Assembly: GCA_949316235.1 (NCBI GenBank)
Contig: OX438753.1
Span: forward strand, 21,322,801 to 21,386,800
Reading direction: 5' to 3'
Length of the DNA stretch: 64,000 nucleotides
From: Oegoconia quadripuncta
Lineage: Eukaryota > Arthropoda > Insecta > Lepidoptera > Autostichidae
In this document: piece by piece, positions 1 through 10,799 of the stretch
How positions within the stretch are numbered: the first letter of the stretch is position 1
Layout: each line of letters opens with the position of its first letter
Program-made: the position numbers and the translations under genes
Notes under the pieces: generated by a model
Seen by the model: only the letters and a program-made list of their open reading frames with translations
Told to the model about the DNA's origin: nothing
The model's database searches: none

Positions 1-42
1 GTTGTGCATAAAAAAGAAATTGGATAAAATTATTCTTTGTTC

Positions 43-220
43 ATCTAGCCCATGTGTTCCCGGGTTATGGATGTAATTCATTTATATATGTATTTATTTA
101 CAAAAAAAAAGTATTTGTGTAGTTTATCAACCATCTGGTATCCATAACACAAGCCTAGATGCTTATTGTGGAACTAGATGGCGCTGTGTGTATGTGCAAA
201 GATATTTATTATTTATTTTA
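43..220 (+). mobile_element. SINE-A tail (5' truncated)
   Basis: Tail of the commonest SINE here. It matches the part downstream of the tRNA-like head in the complete copies at 23234 and 62039: the TTATGGATG stretch, an A-rich run, ATCAACCATCTGGTATCC and the GAACTAGATGGCGCTGTG block, ending in TTTATTATTTATTT. The head is absent. Bases 1-17 just before it match the 3' end of SINE-C (GTTGTGCATAAAAAA). Confidence 0.8.
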
Positions 221-1250
221 CTTATAAATCAGATTGTACATACCTATCTGGGTATTTGCATAATATCCGAAAGCTCAAGAATTTCAGTTACCATTATTAT
301 TCAAAAAATTGGAACGTATAAGTGTTTGTCCCAAGAAAGGTCTAAATATTTATCCTAGTCCCAGAATGATATTATTCCTATACTACATGCTACAATAATA
401 GGTAGTTGAGTTGGTTTTGTATTTGTTCCATGTTTGGTTACTTTGTGTATTTATTTTAATTTTACAAATCGGACAAAATTGAGGGAAAACACAGGGATAT
501 TTGTACAGTACAAAAAATTTATATGTTTAGTGTAATTTTTGAAACATAGAAGATAACGATCTGCGAGATTTAGGATATATTTTTCTTAACCCTGCATTTG
601 CATTTTCAGACATTGTCGTTGACATGTCGTTGAAGGAAAGTGAGAAGAGTTGTGTATGAATTGGCTCCGTTATGACTTCAACTTTTGAGACTTCCAGTAG
701 ATTGGCTCTTTCCTCGGACAGAACTTCCATTGCACTGATAATTGAGGTACGTTCAAAGATTTAACGTGAGTTCGTAAAAGCTTATCTCATAAACCACCAT
801 AATGTTGTGCTAAAGGTGCATTGAAGTGAACGATGATCCCACATAAAAGTGGAGTCAGATTATTTTTACTGTAACATGAACTAAGTGTTGAGACCATCTC
901 ATCCGATAAATAGCTAAAAGATGTATTGTTGTTAAATTTAAAACTTTGTGACACTACGACTCCCTATTCACACGCCGCAGTCTCCGCCACTTGACTTTGC
1001 ATAATAATGCAAACTATATTCAAGCCGGCACAGATTTATAGCAAGGCGGGGTGTTAGGGGACGAATATATCTAACAACGTCTTGCACTTATTTTTATTTA
1101 TTCACTTGACTCTATTGAAACAGTGTAGTGAAATACGAAGACACTAAATGCGATCCAGTATATCTTAAGTTTCCGAACGAGAATACTTTTCCGTACCTCC
1201 ATGTAATCCCTTTGCGTTCATCGTGTGGCGCTAATAATTCTTGGACTCTC
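221..1250. other. no gene or clear repeat recognised
   Basis: AT-rich sequence with only short ORFs (under 100 codons) lacking any recognisable domain. The 67-codon minus ORF at 527-730 and the overlapping pair at 1112-1403 have no family resemblance and lie on both strands of the same DNA, so I do not call them. Confidence 0.5.
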
Positions 1251-1254
1251 ATCT

Positions 1255-1335
1255 CTTTCATCGTCATCATCATATTAGCTGAAAGACGTCCACTGCTGGA
1301 CAAAGGCCTCCTCCAAAGATCTCCACAACGGTTGG
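1255..1335 (+). mobile_element. LINE 3'-end fragment
   Basis: The CATCATCAT run followed by GACGTCCACTGCTGGACAAAGGCC is a segment repeated, with divergence, at 2628, 12570, 23765 and 56745. It is the kind of 3' end carried by lepidopteran non-LTR elements with GAT-rich tails. No coding capacity remains. Confidence 0.55.
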
Positions 1336-1779
1336 TCTCGTCTCTTTATGTGCAGAGATTTATTATAAGGTTAGATACTACTCATTCAGATCATAAACTT
1401 TAGAACTATCACATTTGTCGTGTCACCGGTTTCGCACATGGGCTTGGACTCAATAGTAACAAGGGCCAAAGGAATGCCATTCAAATTGGTATTGGCTTGT
1501 AAACCATAGATCAGTACATTACCGTGTATTTTATCGTGAGCATAACAGCTTGACCTTCGATATCATCATACTTTCATTAGCGCTTAGCTCACATAAATTA
1601 CCAGCCTTGAAATTTTGTTTATTTACTTACAAACACTTTCGCGATAACACATCAAAACAACTACTTACAACTATTCCTTGCATTTACCATTAAAGGAATT
1701 CACAAAAATGCTAAATATTTACTTGTATTAAAATAACTGAACTGTCAATATGTATACATAAAGTCACGATAACTAACTC

Positions 1780-1975
1780 AAATAGGATTAATGCTTGAAA
1801 CAACATCCACGTTTCACCCTTCGAAATATACAGAAATACACACGTGACAGGGGGTGAGCCCATCGCCGTTAAACCTGCAAGTCTATATATGTTTTTGGTG
1901 GAAAGTCCCTTAGTCGCCTTATACAACACCAACGGAAAGAGATGGGTTGGTTCTATTCTTTTTCGTTCCGCTAGC
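1780..1975 (-). repeat. interspersed repeat J
   Basis: Reverse complement of the repeat at 7190-7375. Both contain GAACCAACCC, AAGGCGACTAAGGGACTTTCC and CACGTGTG followed by ATTTCTGTATATT. A short third piece lies at 14160-14200. ORFs across it on both strands are products of the repeat, not genes. Confidence 0.6.
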
Positions 1976-2099
1976 AAAACTTTGAAAAAAGATACGGGTA
2001 AACATCAAAATGCGCTGCTATTCACCAATTTTATAAATTTTTCTCTGCGTTGTTGCAGTACCTATTCTGTTGATTCTTAGTAATACTTACTGCTACGTA

Positions 2100-2620
2100 T
2101 ACTTAGGTAGGTACGTTTAATAATTTAAAAAGAAACATGACCGACATAAATCTCGTCAAAAAAGAAAGAAGTCCCGTTTACTGCATCTGTTCTTTTAAAT
2201 GATAAAGGCCATGTTTATTATTCATCAGCGTTATCGTTGCGAAATCAGATGAGAGAATTTCATAAAGCGTAATATCTCGCGGTTTTCCTAATAAACGAGC
2301 TTTTATGGAAACAAACAAAACGGCCCGGTCGAGACACGGGCAAATTGAGGGCGGAGCAATTTGTATCTCTTGTCATACTTTTTAATTTTATCCCGAGAGG
2401 GAGATTAGTTTTGCTCGAACACTCCGCGTCTACGGATCTCGAACAATTAGCGCTAATTCCGCGGGCACTTTAATTTTCTTTTATTAAAACACAGGCTTCA
2501 GGCACTCGCAGCGGGCGTGGTCAATCTTTGGATTACCATCCCTTTCAAACAAGACTAAAGGCATTTTCTTTCACGGATTATTTGCGACCTTATTTGGGAT
2601 GAATAGGAGATAATTTCCTA
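2100..2620. other. non-repetitive intergenic stretch
   Basis: No repeat shared with the rest of the window and no credible ORF. The part from 2290 to 2520 is of higher complexity and GC than its surroundings (GGCCCGGTCGAGACACGGGC, TAGCGCTAATTCCGCGGGCAC), which could be a conserved regulatory block. No function can be read from it. Confidence 0.35.
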
Positions 2621-2627
2621 ACAGTGT

Positions 2628-2800
2628 CTGTTCTGATCATTATCATTATATCAGCCACAGGACGTTCACCGCTGAACAAAGTACGCCTTAATAGATTTCT
2701 CTGGAGTGCGACCAGAAGAGGCTTGCGTCCAGCCACTTCCCTTGTTGATGATTGTCCTGCTCTGCCCTTATCCACTCTAGGACTATTATGTCCTAATGGC
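2628..2800 (+). mobile_element. LINE 3'-end fragment
   Basis: Same family as 1255 and 56745: CATTATCATTATATCAGCCACAGG followed by an ACGTTCACCGCTGAAC block and a degenerate GACCAGAAG segment. The 113-codon ORF that runs through it is a by-product. Confidence 0.5.
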
Positions 2801-3399
2801 TATCAGTCCCACGCGCTCTGTGCACTGCTCACAGCCGTCCTCATGGTGATAAACACCATTGTATATGAATATGAAACACGCAATCTTAGTAATTACCTAT
2901 TCACCGTAGATTTTGAAGATCAAAAAGACTGTAAGATTAAAACATCGACTTCGGAGGTACATTAAACAGTCGACCCACGGTTGTTTTCAATTGATGGCTT
3001 ATTGAAGACAATCGTTAAACCGAATCGGAGTACGGGTGGATTGAAATACTTAATGTCAGGTGGTCCCCTATTTCGACTCAGACTCACAAACTCGCAGAGG
3101 GCCCGCGTAATCGATGCGAGAGGAGATTGTGCTTCAGCAGTGTAGACAAGACTGTTAATGATGAACCTGTTACATCCCCGCCTCCACTGTCCTCTCGCTT
3201 TAACTCTATTACGCTAGGATCGCAAGTGGTACTTGATGAGGCACCTACTGAGGGTAGACGGTGCTCTACGCAACTTCACTACTACCCTGAACCCCAGACT
3301 AACTAAAGAAAGAAATAAGGTTAACTTACCCGCTTGAACCAGTCGATAAACATGTTACAATAAATAAATTCTTTTTGTGGCAAGTTTGGAAAATAGTCC
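2801..3399. other. no gene recognised
   Basis: Mixed sequence without domain-bearing ORFs. The piece around 2965-3020 weakly resembles 40010-40040 (both have TTTTCAATTGA followed by a TCGTTAA motif), suggesting another old repeat. Confidence 0.35.
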
Positions 3400-3690
3400 T
3401 GATAGGTAACTGTAAATTGAAAATATAGAAAACCCCAGAGAAAACAAAAGCATTAAAGCAGATAAACTACAAACTATGTTGAAAGATCAACTGATTTTCA
3501 TCAAACATAGCTAATAAACTGTCCCCTCATTTTGTCTTTAATATAAAAAACATACTGATAGACATCTGAGCAAAGACTGGATGGACGCACACGTACACAA
3601 CGCCGTCAAATCCATAACATCCATCGATTTTCGTCAGGGGTTTATGGGGAATGGAGTAAGGGGAAAAAACCAAGTGAGATTAACATATTA
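3400..3690 (+). repeat. family-E repeat fragment
   Basis: Member of a dispersed family recognised by a run of landmarks: a CATCAAACATAGCTAA block, then ACTG..CCCTC, then a segment with GACAAAGACTGGA, CACACAACGCCGTCAAA and ATTTTCGTC ending in a GGGGTTTA-type terminus. Other members lie near 4430, 19735, 26325, 37180 and 52692, and the 30490 array is built from its end. Confidence 0.6.
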
Positions 3691-3699
3691 CAGAAGAAG

Positions 3700-3940
3700 C
3701 ATTAATTTTCCCAGTGGTCTTAAATTTTAAACAGGTCGGCTTTCACGTTTAAAAACGTAAACAGTGCATTAGTGTCTCGATGGTGGGGTCATTCATCTCA
3801 CGGTAATGGCAGCGTGGAGTGACATCTTTCTAATGGAGGGGACAAAGAGGCTGGGCCCTCCTTTAAATTATTAATGCATTTAGTGCTAAACTGGTGGGTG
3901 ATGTCAGCTAAAGAGAACAAAAGAAAAATTTAGTTTCTTT
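3700..3940. other. high-complexity non-repetitive block
   Basis: Unlike the flanks, this contains no repeat seen elsewhere in the window and no ORF. It holds homeodomain-type AT cores (TTAAATTATTAATGCATTTA) and short GC-rich words. It could be a conserved non-coding element, but only cross-species alignment could tell. Confidence 0.3.
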
Positions 3941-4014
3941 TTAATTGAATTTTTTTAAGGTTTCACCAAAACGGTACACTTACATCAATCACGTTTTTGT
4001 CTTTCGGTATATGT

Positions 4015-4095
4015 CTGACCTGATTATATGATTATTTCTTAGTTTGGGACTAGTTGATTGGTGTAAGTGTCCGAAATATTTATAATTTATTATTT
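4015..4095 (+). mobile_element. SINE-B tail fragment
   Basis: Matches the end of SINE-B at 46785: TTAGTTTGGGACTAG, TTGATTGGTGTAAGT, TCCGAAATATTTAT followed by TTATT repeats. The tRNA-like head is missing. Confidence 0.7.
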
Positions 4096-4429
4096 TAGAC
4101 AATGCCTGACCCTGAACATAGGTATGCCATGTGAATTTGCTTGCACTCTTTCTATAATTGTGTAGAACACCATTAGTCTGAGGTATACAGGGTGGATATA
4201 TCATGTTTCTTTTTTAAATGGGTGACTTATGTTATTTAATTTATATTTCCATATTAGTTTAGCGTTTTATTTTATAATAATAAAATAATCTCCTGCGTAG
4301 ACTTTTCGATTCCACCCTATATAGTTAGGGAGTTGTAATCCGCTGATACGTTTTAACACGGCTGGCACGACACAGACACATTTGAAAATCAATTGTTTGC
4401 GGTCACCGGTGACCGCGGTGGCGCTCAAA

Positions 4430-5290
4430 GCCTTAACAAAGGGTTGACGAACCCATAAGAATATACAGAATAACTATAAAATGGAAATTTAAAAAATAGC
4501 AGAGGAAATAATTCATTACCTATGTCACCCAGATAGACCAAACTAACTATGGATCTTCCAAACGGCTTAATCAGTTTCCATAAAATATGGCTAAGAATTC
4601 TTGAGTTTAATCTTAAGTATATGAAAATTTTGAATGTCATCGAAATACACAAAAACTGTGTTTAAAGCTAAAAATCTAAACAACCAACCGTTTTTATCAA
4701 ACATGTGTGGTTAAGAATCTGACCCCTTGTTTAGTATTTAATATATAAGAAACCGCATTCAAATCGGACATCGAATTTCTGACACACCTTCGTCAGGACA
4801 AAGACTGGACACACACACATAGACTTTATGCGTATTACCGGGTCGTTGAAATAATCAAAATGGCACCACTCCATTGGTGTTAAAACGGGAGTTTGGAACC
4901 AATGGGAACTCAATCCTACACCAACTTCGTTCGAGACCTGTCGTCTCAAACGGCGATATCTTTTAAGAAAAATGTGAAAATATTTTAAGAATAACAAACA
5001 TAATGTATTACTTGTAGAACTCATAGTTTTAATCAATATTGTAATTTTTTCTTGCACTTGTATAGGTTGTAAGAACATACTAAAAAAAATTTTGTTGTGC
5101 GCGGTGTTGGTTTTGGGCAGCAGTCCTATTACTTCTCGGGGATTGTAAGAGATGGCGCTGTTTTGTTTACTAAGAAAAGCGCCAAAAACATTTGATCGCG
5201 CGACCATGCTATAGTGTATAAATCAATGCACACACACAACGCCCTTAAACACATAAAACCCGTCATTTTTCGTCGAGGTTAAAAATATTG
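4430..5290. repeat. family-E repeat, long copy
   Basis: Contains the family-E landmarks (AAACATGTGTGGTTAAGAATCTGACCCC, ACCGCATTCAAATCGGAC, GGACAAAGACTGGACACACAC, ending near 5280 with TTTTTCGTCGAGGTTAAAAAT). A block at 5100-5200 (CAGTCCTATTACTTCTCG, GAGATGGCGCTGTTTTG) recurs in reverse at 34450-34545. The 158-codon minus ORF at 4731-5207 lies wholly within this repeat and has no recognisable domain, so it is not called as a gene. Confidence 0.55.
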
Positions 5291-5960
5291 TCTTACGAAT
5301 ATTATAAAACAATCGATCGATATCCTATATCAAAGAGTCTATCTCATTATTCAGAGCAAGCTGCATTTCTTCCTACAAGAGGTTATTTTTACACTACGAG
5401 CTTGTAATTTAAACCCCCGCTTTGTTAGAGCATTGTATTTTATAGAACCAGGGACTATAGTGTTACTGAAAGATATTCTGCATTCAATTCTGTAACAACA
5501 TGTATTTTTTTATTAAAAGAATTCATTGAATATGGTAAACATAAAGTTTTTTATAAATTCAAAGCAATAAAACTAAAGCACTATAGAACAAAAACGTCAC
5601 CCAGACCTGCCGTTTGGGGCAAGGACCAGCTAACACACTTGTCGCGTTACCTCGCTGGCTAGCTGGCGAGGTACACACCAGCCCATACATCACACGAGGC
5701 CAAAACCAATCTGGTTGAAAGATCGTGGACGAACTTCTGCGTGTCCGATGACCACGGGCCCATAGTCTCTACAGCAAGCCTCACAAACTATATATACCGA
5801 GTAGCAATGAGTATTTTCAGCGCTTGAGTAGCTGGGCTTCCTCAGCCGCGGCCCAGACTCTCGTGGTGGCTTTGGGATTGTGAGAAGGTGCCAAAGTGTC
5901 GACGCATGTGACATACCAAACAACATTACGTTCGATACGATGTATATTTCAAAATTTTAC
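5291..5960. other. no gene recognised
   Basis: AT-rich to 5580, then a more balanced segment to 5930 with no match elsewhere in the window. ORFs are short and without domains. Confidence 0.35.
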
Positions 5961-5964
5961 AAAT

Positions 5965-6485
5965 AGCATAACATTTTTCTTGGAGAAGTGTCAATCTTCT
6001 TGAGGACCAGTATGCGGTCACACGTACAGCATCTTCTGTGGCAGCGTAGAGGTCCTGTAGCGTACAAGAATTTCGACACGCAGGGCAGCATTGAAGGGGT
6101 TTGACGCATTTGGTGCACTTCTCAACTTGTACACCATGCTCAAATGGTACACTTCTCAACTTGTGCAGTTCTCAAATGGTGAACTTAGCAACTGGTGCAC
6201 TTCTCATATGGTGCATTCTCAACTTGTACACCATGCTCAAATGGTGCATTTCGCAAAAGGAGCACTTTTTTTAAGATGAGTGGAGATTTGGAAAATTGTC
6301 TAAAAATGAAAGAATCTTTGGGTTTGCGCAGGTAATGACCCATATTTTGTGGTGTGTCACAGCACAAGCACCGGTTATCGTCCGTGTAGCCCCACTTGGA
6401 CATGTTCTCTCGGCATCTACCGACCCCTGTATACGAACCCCTCCAGATCGTGACCCGATGGAACCTTCTCAGCAGGCGTTATAAA
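5965..6485 (-). pseudogene. LINE pol C-terminal fragment split by repeats
   Basis: Reading the minus strand from 6485, the frame gives RRFHRVTIWRGS, then GVGRCRENMSKWGYTDDNRC and PQNMGHYL. This is the Cys/His-bearing C-terminal region that follows reverse transcriptase in R1/Jockey-type non-LTR elements (a KWG..C.C....M.H.L pattern). After about 210 bp of short repeats, the same kind of sequence resumes at about 6090 with CPACRNSCTLQDLYAATED and a final YWSS, the usual end of such proteins. The element has therefore been split by repeat expansion and is dead. The clade is an inference from pattern, not from alignment. Confidence 0.6.
6095..6290. repeat. degenerate ~20-bp repeats inside a LINE ORF
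   Basis: Repeated words CACTTCTCAACTTGTACACC, ATGCTCAAATGGT, GTGCA(C/T)TTCTCA occur about eight times with variation. The cluster sits exactly between two pieces of the LINE C-terminal coding sequence. Confidence 0.7.
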
Positions 6486-6546
6486 GGTCGGTAGTGACAC
6501 TAATTTAAATAGGTGTGTCATAAATGTGTGTGATGGGTTGTATGTA

Positions 6547-6577
<31 letters not shown>

Positions 6578-6593
6578 GCGTGTGTGCGTGTGC

Positions 6594-6641
<48 letters not shown>
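6547..6641. repeat. (TG)n microsatellite
   Basis: About 95 bp of TG dinucleotides with a few CG interruptions near the middle (GTGCGTGTGCGTG). The poly-His/Thr ORF on the other strand is an artefact. Confidence 0.95.
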
Positions 6642-6645
<4 letters not shown>

Positions 6646-6659
6646 GTAAATGTGTGCAC

Positions 6660-6955
6660 AAAAGAGACAGAGTACAGTCGTCAACACAGTTAAAGTGACA
6701 GGCCTTTATTTATAAATATATTGGTGACGACGACAGACGACAGTTTAAGAATTTATTGCATCGTAATTATATAAAAATATCAGTAAATTAATAGTGAACT
6801 AAATGTGAATTAAATATGAATTGATTTCAATGGTTATTATCACAAATATATAGACTTTTCCAAAAAATACTAAATCGCTCATCTACGCAAGAAAGATAGC
6901 ACGGAAATGAATTCAGTAATAAATTTCTTACTAAAGCAAATTGTTATACGAATGT
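6660..6955. other. no gene recognised
   Basis: AT-rich, no ORF of note and no repeat shared with other parts of the window. Confidence 0.4.
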
Positions 6956-6957
6956 TA

Positions 6958-7165
6958 AAACCCTGTCAGCGAAACCAACGGTTGCGGGTTCGAATCCCGG
7001 GACGGGTAAATGTTTGTATAATGAATATGAACATTTATTCCTGAGTCATGGATGTTTATATAACTATTTATGTATGTTTATCCGTTATCTAGTATCCATA
7101 GTACAAGCTTTGCTTAGTTTGGGTCTAGATGATTGGTGTAAGTATCCGAAATAGTTATTATTATT
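6958..7165 (+). mobile_element. SINE-B copy (5' shortened)
   Basis: tRNA-derived head with B-box-like GGTTCGAATCCCG at 6986 and the SINE-B body: GAATATGAACATTTATTCC, TATGTATGTTTATCCGTTATC, ACTAGATGATTGG-type end and a TTATTATT tail. It lacks the first ~25 bp (A box) present in the copy at 46785. Confidence 0.8.
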
Positions 7166-7189
7166 ATTTATTATATGTAGGAGAAAGTC

Positions 7190-7375
7190 TAAACGGAAAT
7201 TAAGTTAGAATAGAACCAACCCGTCTCTTCCTACGGCAGTCGTTAAAGGCGACTAAGGGACTTTCCACCAAAAAACAATTAGCGTTTTGAACCTTTCCCT
7301 GCAACCCCTGTCACGTGTGCATTTCTGTATATTCCATAAGGTGAACCGTGGATGTTGTTTCAATCATTCAACTTT
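7190..7375 (+). repeat. interspersed repeat J
   Basis: Inverse of the 1780-1975 copy, with AGGCGACTAAGGGACTTTCC near 7245 and TCACGTGTGCATTTCTG near 7310. Confidence 0.6.
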
Positions 7376-7559
7376 TAAGTTTTGGAACACCCATTGTTTG
7401 GAATATACTGGATCACCCCATCTGGGATAGACGTCGAGACATTATGTATGTTATGTTTAATTTATTTACGGTATGACGCTCGGGTCTTGGAAACTGGGAC
7501 GGTCTTTGGTATGGGATGCAATCTGCGTCGATACCCTTCCCATCTTCCAAGTACAAGCG

Positions 7560-7960
7560 GTGTACGCTGTAGCAGTAGTACGACAGTAAGCAAGCTGTAG
7601 CTGGTTCCGCTGCCGCCTCGGCCGAAAGCGTTAAACGGCGCAAATATGCCGGTCTCTGTGGAGATCACCTATTTGCGCCGTTTGGTGTAGAAACGCTTGG
7701 GCCGTGGGGACCGGGTGCTCACACTCTTTTTAGGGGAGTTATCTGAGCGTCTGGTTGATGCATCCCACGATCGGAGGGCTGGCCAATACTTTGGTCAGAG
7801 AATCAGCCTCGCTATACAGCGAGGCAATGCGGCCAGCCTTCTGGGTACCTTTCCACCAACCAGAGACTTGAGGCTAGTTTTTTATTTGTGATATATTTAC
7901 AATATAATACAAATACACTTTATTGCACAACAGATAAGAAAATTACAGTTTCAGAAAAGT
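7560..7960 (+). pseudogene. retroelement pol C-terminal fragment, frameshifted
   Basis: One frame gives KRRKYAGLCGDHLFAPFGVE followed by TLGPWGPGAHTLF. After a one-base shift near 7730 another frame continues LGELSERLVDASHDRRAGQY, FGQRISLAIQRGNAASLLGT. The pattern (F.PF.VE..G.WG, then L...L......R....QR.S.A.QRGN) is familiar from the C-terminal tail of retrotransposon-derived reverse transcriptase proteins in invertebrates. The frameshift and lack of upstream domains mark it as dead. Its precise clade I cannot give. A CTTTATTGCACAAC stretch follows near 7920. Confidence 0.5.
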
Positions 7961-8320
7961 GGTAAGAAGAAGATATTTATTTAATATATTTGATTTAACA
8001 ATCTGATCTGAATTAGTTATGTATGTATGTATATTATTTAAGTTTAACTGAAAATCTATCAAATGATATACCGTTCAAGATGTAAATAAAATATAACAAA
8101 ATCCAATCAAGACCCTCCAAACAATATCACAAAAATTAAGCCTGCTACGTTAATTATGTTGGCTACTGTACCTTAAGATTTGATAAGTAGCTCAATATCG
8201 TCATAAACTTGTACCTGCAAACATGAAGAAACTAACATTTTACATTCGCGAGAAATTTAACTTTTTGTATAGGACTGGACCAAATAATTATAATGGCGAC
8301 TTGTCCAGGCAATACGACAT

Positions 8321-8630
8321 CTCTTTACCTCAATCACACCTGATGTTAAGTGAAGATGAAGTCGAAAGTGGAAGCGCACTGACCCGGAAACCCCAACACA
8401 TTTGGGGGACAGGCTATCTTATCTCTGACAACCGGAACACAACAATGCTATTAACATTGCTGCTTGGCGGCAGATTTAGATAAGATGGTGGTAGCTAGCC
8501 AGGCGGACATTTAAAATGCCCTACCACTAACCAAACCGAGTACTTAAACATGTACCTCGCTGGGGATCGAACCCGCGACCTCCGAATCGTAAACCCAACG
8601 CTGTTTACATTGAGCCACGGAGGCGGAGGT
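8321..8630 (-). mobile_element. SINE-C, nearly complete
   Basis: On the minus strand the head (8630 downwards) reads CCTCCGTGGCTCAATGTAAA then TTTACGATTCGGAGGTCGCG and the B box GGTTCGATCCC, as in a tRNA gene. The body contains the TACATGTTTAAGTACTCGGT, GGGCATTTTAAATGTCCGCC, GCCGCCAAGCAGCAATG and CATCAGGTGTGATTGAGGT blocks seen in more than a dozen copies here. The ORFs drawn through it are not genes. Confidence 0.85.
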
Positions 8631-8693
8631 AACTATATCCAAATCAAAACCGTGTATGCAAAATTTTGTATAGTTAAAGAGGATCTTCAACTT

Positions 8694-8785
8694 TTTTTTA
8701 TGCACAACGGATTGGTACACTTGACCTTAATCACACTTGATGTTAACTAGCAAGGCGGAAATTTAAAATGCCCTACCACCGTCTT
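8694..8785 (-). mobile_element. SINE-C fragment with internal deletion
   Basis: Has the 3' end (TTTTTTATGCACAACGG, GACCTTAATCACACTTGATG) joined directly to the GGCGGAAATTTAAAATGCCC block; the middle ~140 bp of SINE-C is missing. Confidence 0.7.
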
Positions 8786-8944
8786 TTTGTCTTGTCTCTT
8801 GTCTTTAAAAACAGTGAGGTCAAATGGGCGTAATGAGTGAGTGAAGGAGAATTATAGTATGCATTATAGACAAACAGTTTCCTTACACATTCCAAATTCG
8901 AAAAACTAATTTGTGGGATATCTAAAAAGAGCAAACACTAATCC

Positions 8945-9104
8945 TCTTATTCATAAAAATTTACAAACGCTTTATAAGCCTGTTTTAGTTAAAGTATGTT
9001 TTGTCACTTTCTTTCATTACAACATTTCATTATGAACGACAGAGACAAAACACACTTTAACTAAAACAGACTTATAAAGCGTTTGTAAATTTTTATGAAT
9101 AAGA
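8945..9104. repeat. 61-bp inverted repeat (MITE-like)
   Basis: Arms 8945-9005 and 9044-9104 are reverse complements with two mismatches, separated by 38 bp. Structure suggests a small foldback element; no transposase is present. Confidence 0.8.
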
Positions 9105-9452
9105 CGGTGAGTTTCTTGCTCGTTCTTCTCTGGGGAGCCTGTTTTATGAAAGAGCGATAATTGTGTGTCATGACGTTTTCAAGTGTTATTTTTATATAAC
9201 TTACGAAATAATGTAACATCAGTGACCATGACAACAATAATGAAATATAAAAACCTTTTTGTAATATAAAAACCTTTATGTAAAATCAAAGCCTGATTTT
9301 AAAAGAGCAACCCTTCGAGTTTCTTGCTTGTTCTTCTCAGGGGAAAATTGCATTTTGAACAAGCAGTAGCTTAAAAAATGTAAAATTGACTATTTTAAGT
9401 GTACTCTGTGTACCTACAAAATAAAGCATTTTTGACTTTGACTTTGACCACC
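9105..9452 (+). mobile_element. two LINE 3' tails in series
   Basis: 9105-9222 ends GACGTTTTCAAGTG and ACGAAATAATG; 9225-9452 carries AAAAGAGCAACCC, GAGTTTCTTGCTTGTTC and the terminal AAAATAAAGCATTTTTGACT with a (TTTGAC)n tail. The same tails follow the pol C-terminal fragments at 11300 and 26765, which identifies them as LINE 3' UTRs. Confidence 0.65.
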
Positions 9453-9559
9453 TCGACCTCATATTTATTTAACATCAGGTGTCATTGAGGTCAAATGAAA
9501 ATCCGTGGTACATAAAAAATCTTTTTTGACTTTGAGTTAGCGTTTCTCGTTAGAAAAAC

Positions 9560-10125
9560 TGCCACTTGTCAGGGGAGCCTGATTTCATCATCAAGCATTA
9601 TATTTTTTAAAGTTGGATTTTTAATAAAATCTCCGATTTAACGACACGTCTAAAGTAAACATAAACAAATGAAAAATAATGGCGCAATAAATGATGCCAG
9701 AGTTTCGCAATTACGTTGGTAATTGTACATAAATGAAATTAAGTTACAAATTTAATGTGCACTAAATTATGGAGGGCCATGAAATTTAATTTGAAGATAT
9801 AGAAACAAGTTTGTTTACTTAGGTACTTTGTGTATTTAATTAGTAATTGTAAACAGTACTCTGTTAAAACAGAATTTAATGTTTATATTTAACTCGGTAA
9901 GGAGAAGCAGTGCACTATGAATACAAGACTTGATAAATAGAATACTTTATTTGGCTACTTTAAAATGACACGGTTTTTATATTATGTATTTTTTTTACAT
10001 CCATTCCAGAGAGCAAGAGGCCAAACACGTAAATTAGCACTCAACCGTCGGGTAAATACAAAATAATATGAATTAAAATTAATCCTTCCGCACATAAATT
10101 GAGATTTTATTAGCTGTGAAAAACA
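9560..10125. other. non-repetitive AT-rich block
   Basis: No ORF and no repeat shared within the window. Homeodomain-like words (TAATTAG, GCGCAATAAATGATG, TTACGTTGGTAATTG) are frequent from 9650 to 9900. Possible regulatory DNA, unproven. Confidence 0.3.
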
Positions 10126-10127
10126 AT

Positions 10128-10281
10128 GGTGTCGATTCGGATGTACACCAACTAAACTAAATTAAACTAAAACCAGTTTTGGAGTGGTGCCGTCGCATCG
10201 CACTGTTCCAGGGAGAAAGGGACAGTAAGTACTACTTTAAAACTGGTTTTAGTTTAGTTGGTGCACATCCGAATCGACACC
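10128..10281. mobile_element. MITE-B copy 1 (154 bp)
   Basis: Terminal inverted repeats GGTGTCGATTCGGATGTACA... and its complement at the right end, with long arms rich in AACTAAACTAAA and AAAACTGGTTTTAG. The centre is a short conserved GTGGTGCCGTCGCATCG segment. A second copy lies at 44634-44789. Confidence 0.9.
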
Positions 10282-10299
10282 TATGACAATCTAACCTCC

Positions 10300-10795
10300 G
10301 CACTAGTAAAAATACTGTATTGCGGGAGGGTAGTACGTCTCTCAAAAATGGCCGACTTGGTATGACGCAGCTGCCATTCGTTGTGTGTAGAGTGTATGCA
10401 GAAAAATACGATAAAACAATCTTACTAAACGAAATTTTAAAGGAAAGTACAAGATATTTATCTTAAAAGGGTACATGCATTTATATTATTTGTGTCAGCA
10501 GTATTATTGGGTGTAATATCTATTTGTAGCGACAGCATAGAAGATGACCCATAGTTTGTTGACTATCTCAAAAAAACGCTCTGACCTGCACTTGAAAAGC
10601 CTAAAAGGTAATAAATACTTGTAATACCTAAATGCCTTTGATAATGGTTATTTTCCAGAATACACGATTATAAAAAAAAATGGCCGCTTTTATCAATAAT
10701 TTGAAATTCTCGAATATAACCGTAATTTATTATATATTACGCATAAAACGTAAAATAAACGTATGTATTATTTATAATTAGCGTTTAGGAGTTTA
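10300..10795. other. no gene recognised
   Basis: AT-rich; no ORF or shared repeat apart from AT runs. Confidence 0.4.
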
Positions 10796-10799
10796 TTTG

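Noticed and set aside
4731..5207. 158-codon minus-strand ORF
   Set aside because: Lies entirely in a dispersed family-E copy, has no domain and includes repeat landmarks; a frame left open by chance.
6417..6659. 80-codon Thr/His-repeat ORF
   Set aside because: Translation of the (TG)n microsatellite.
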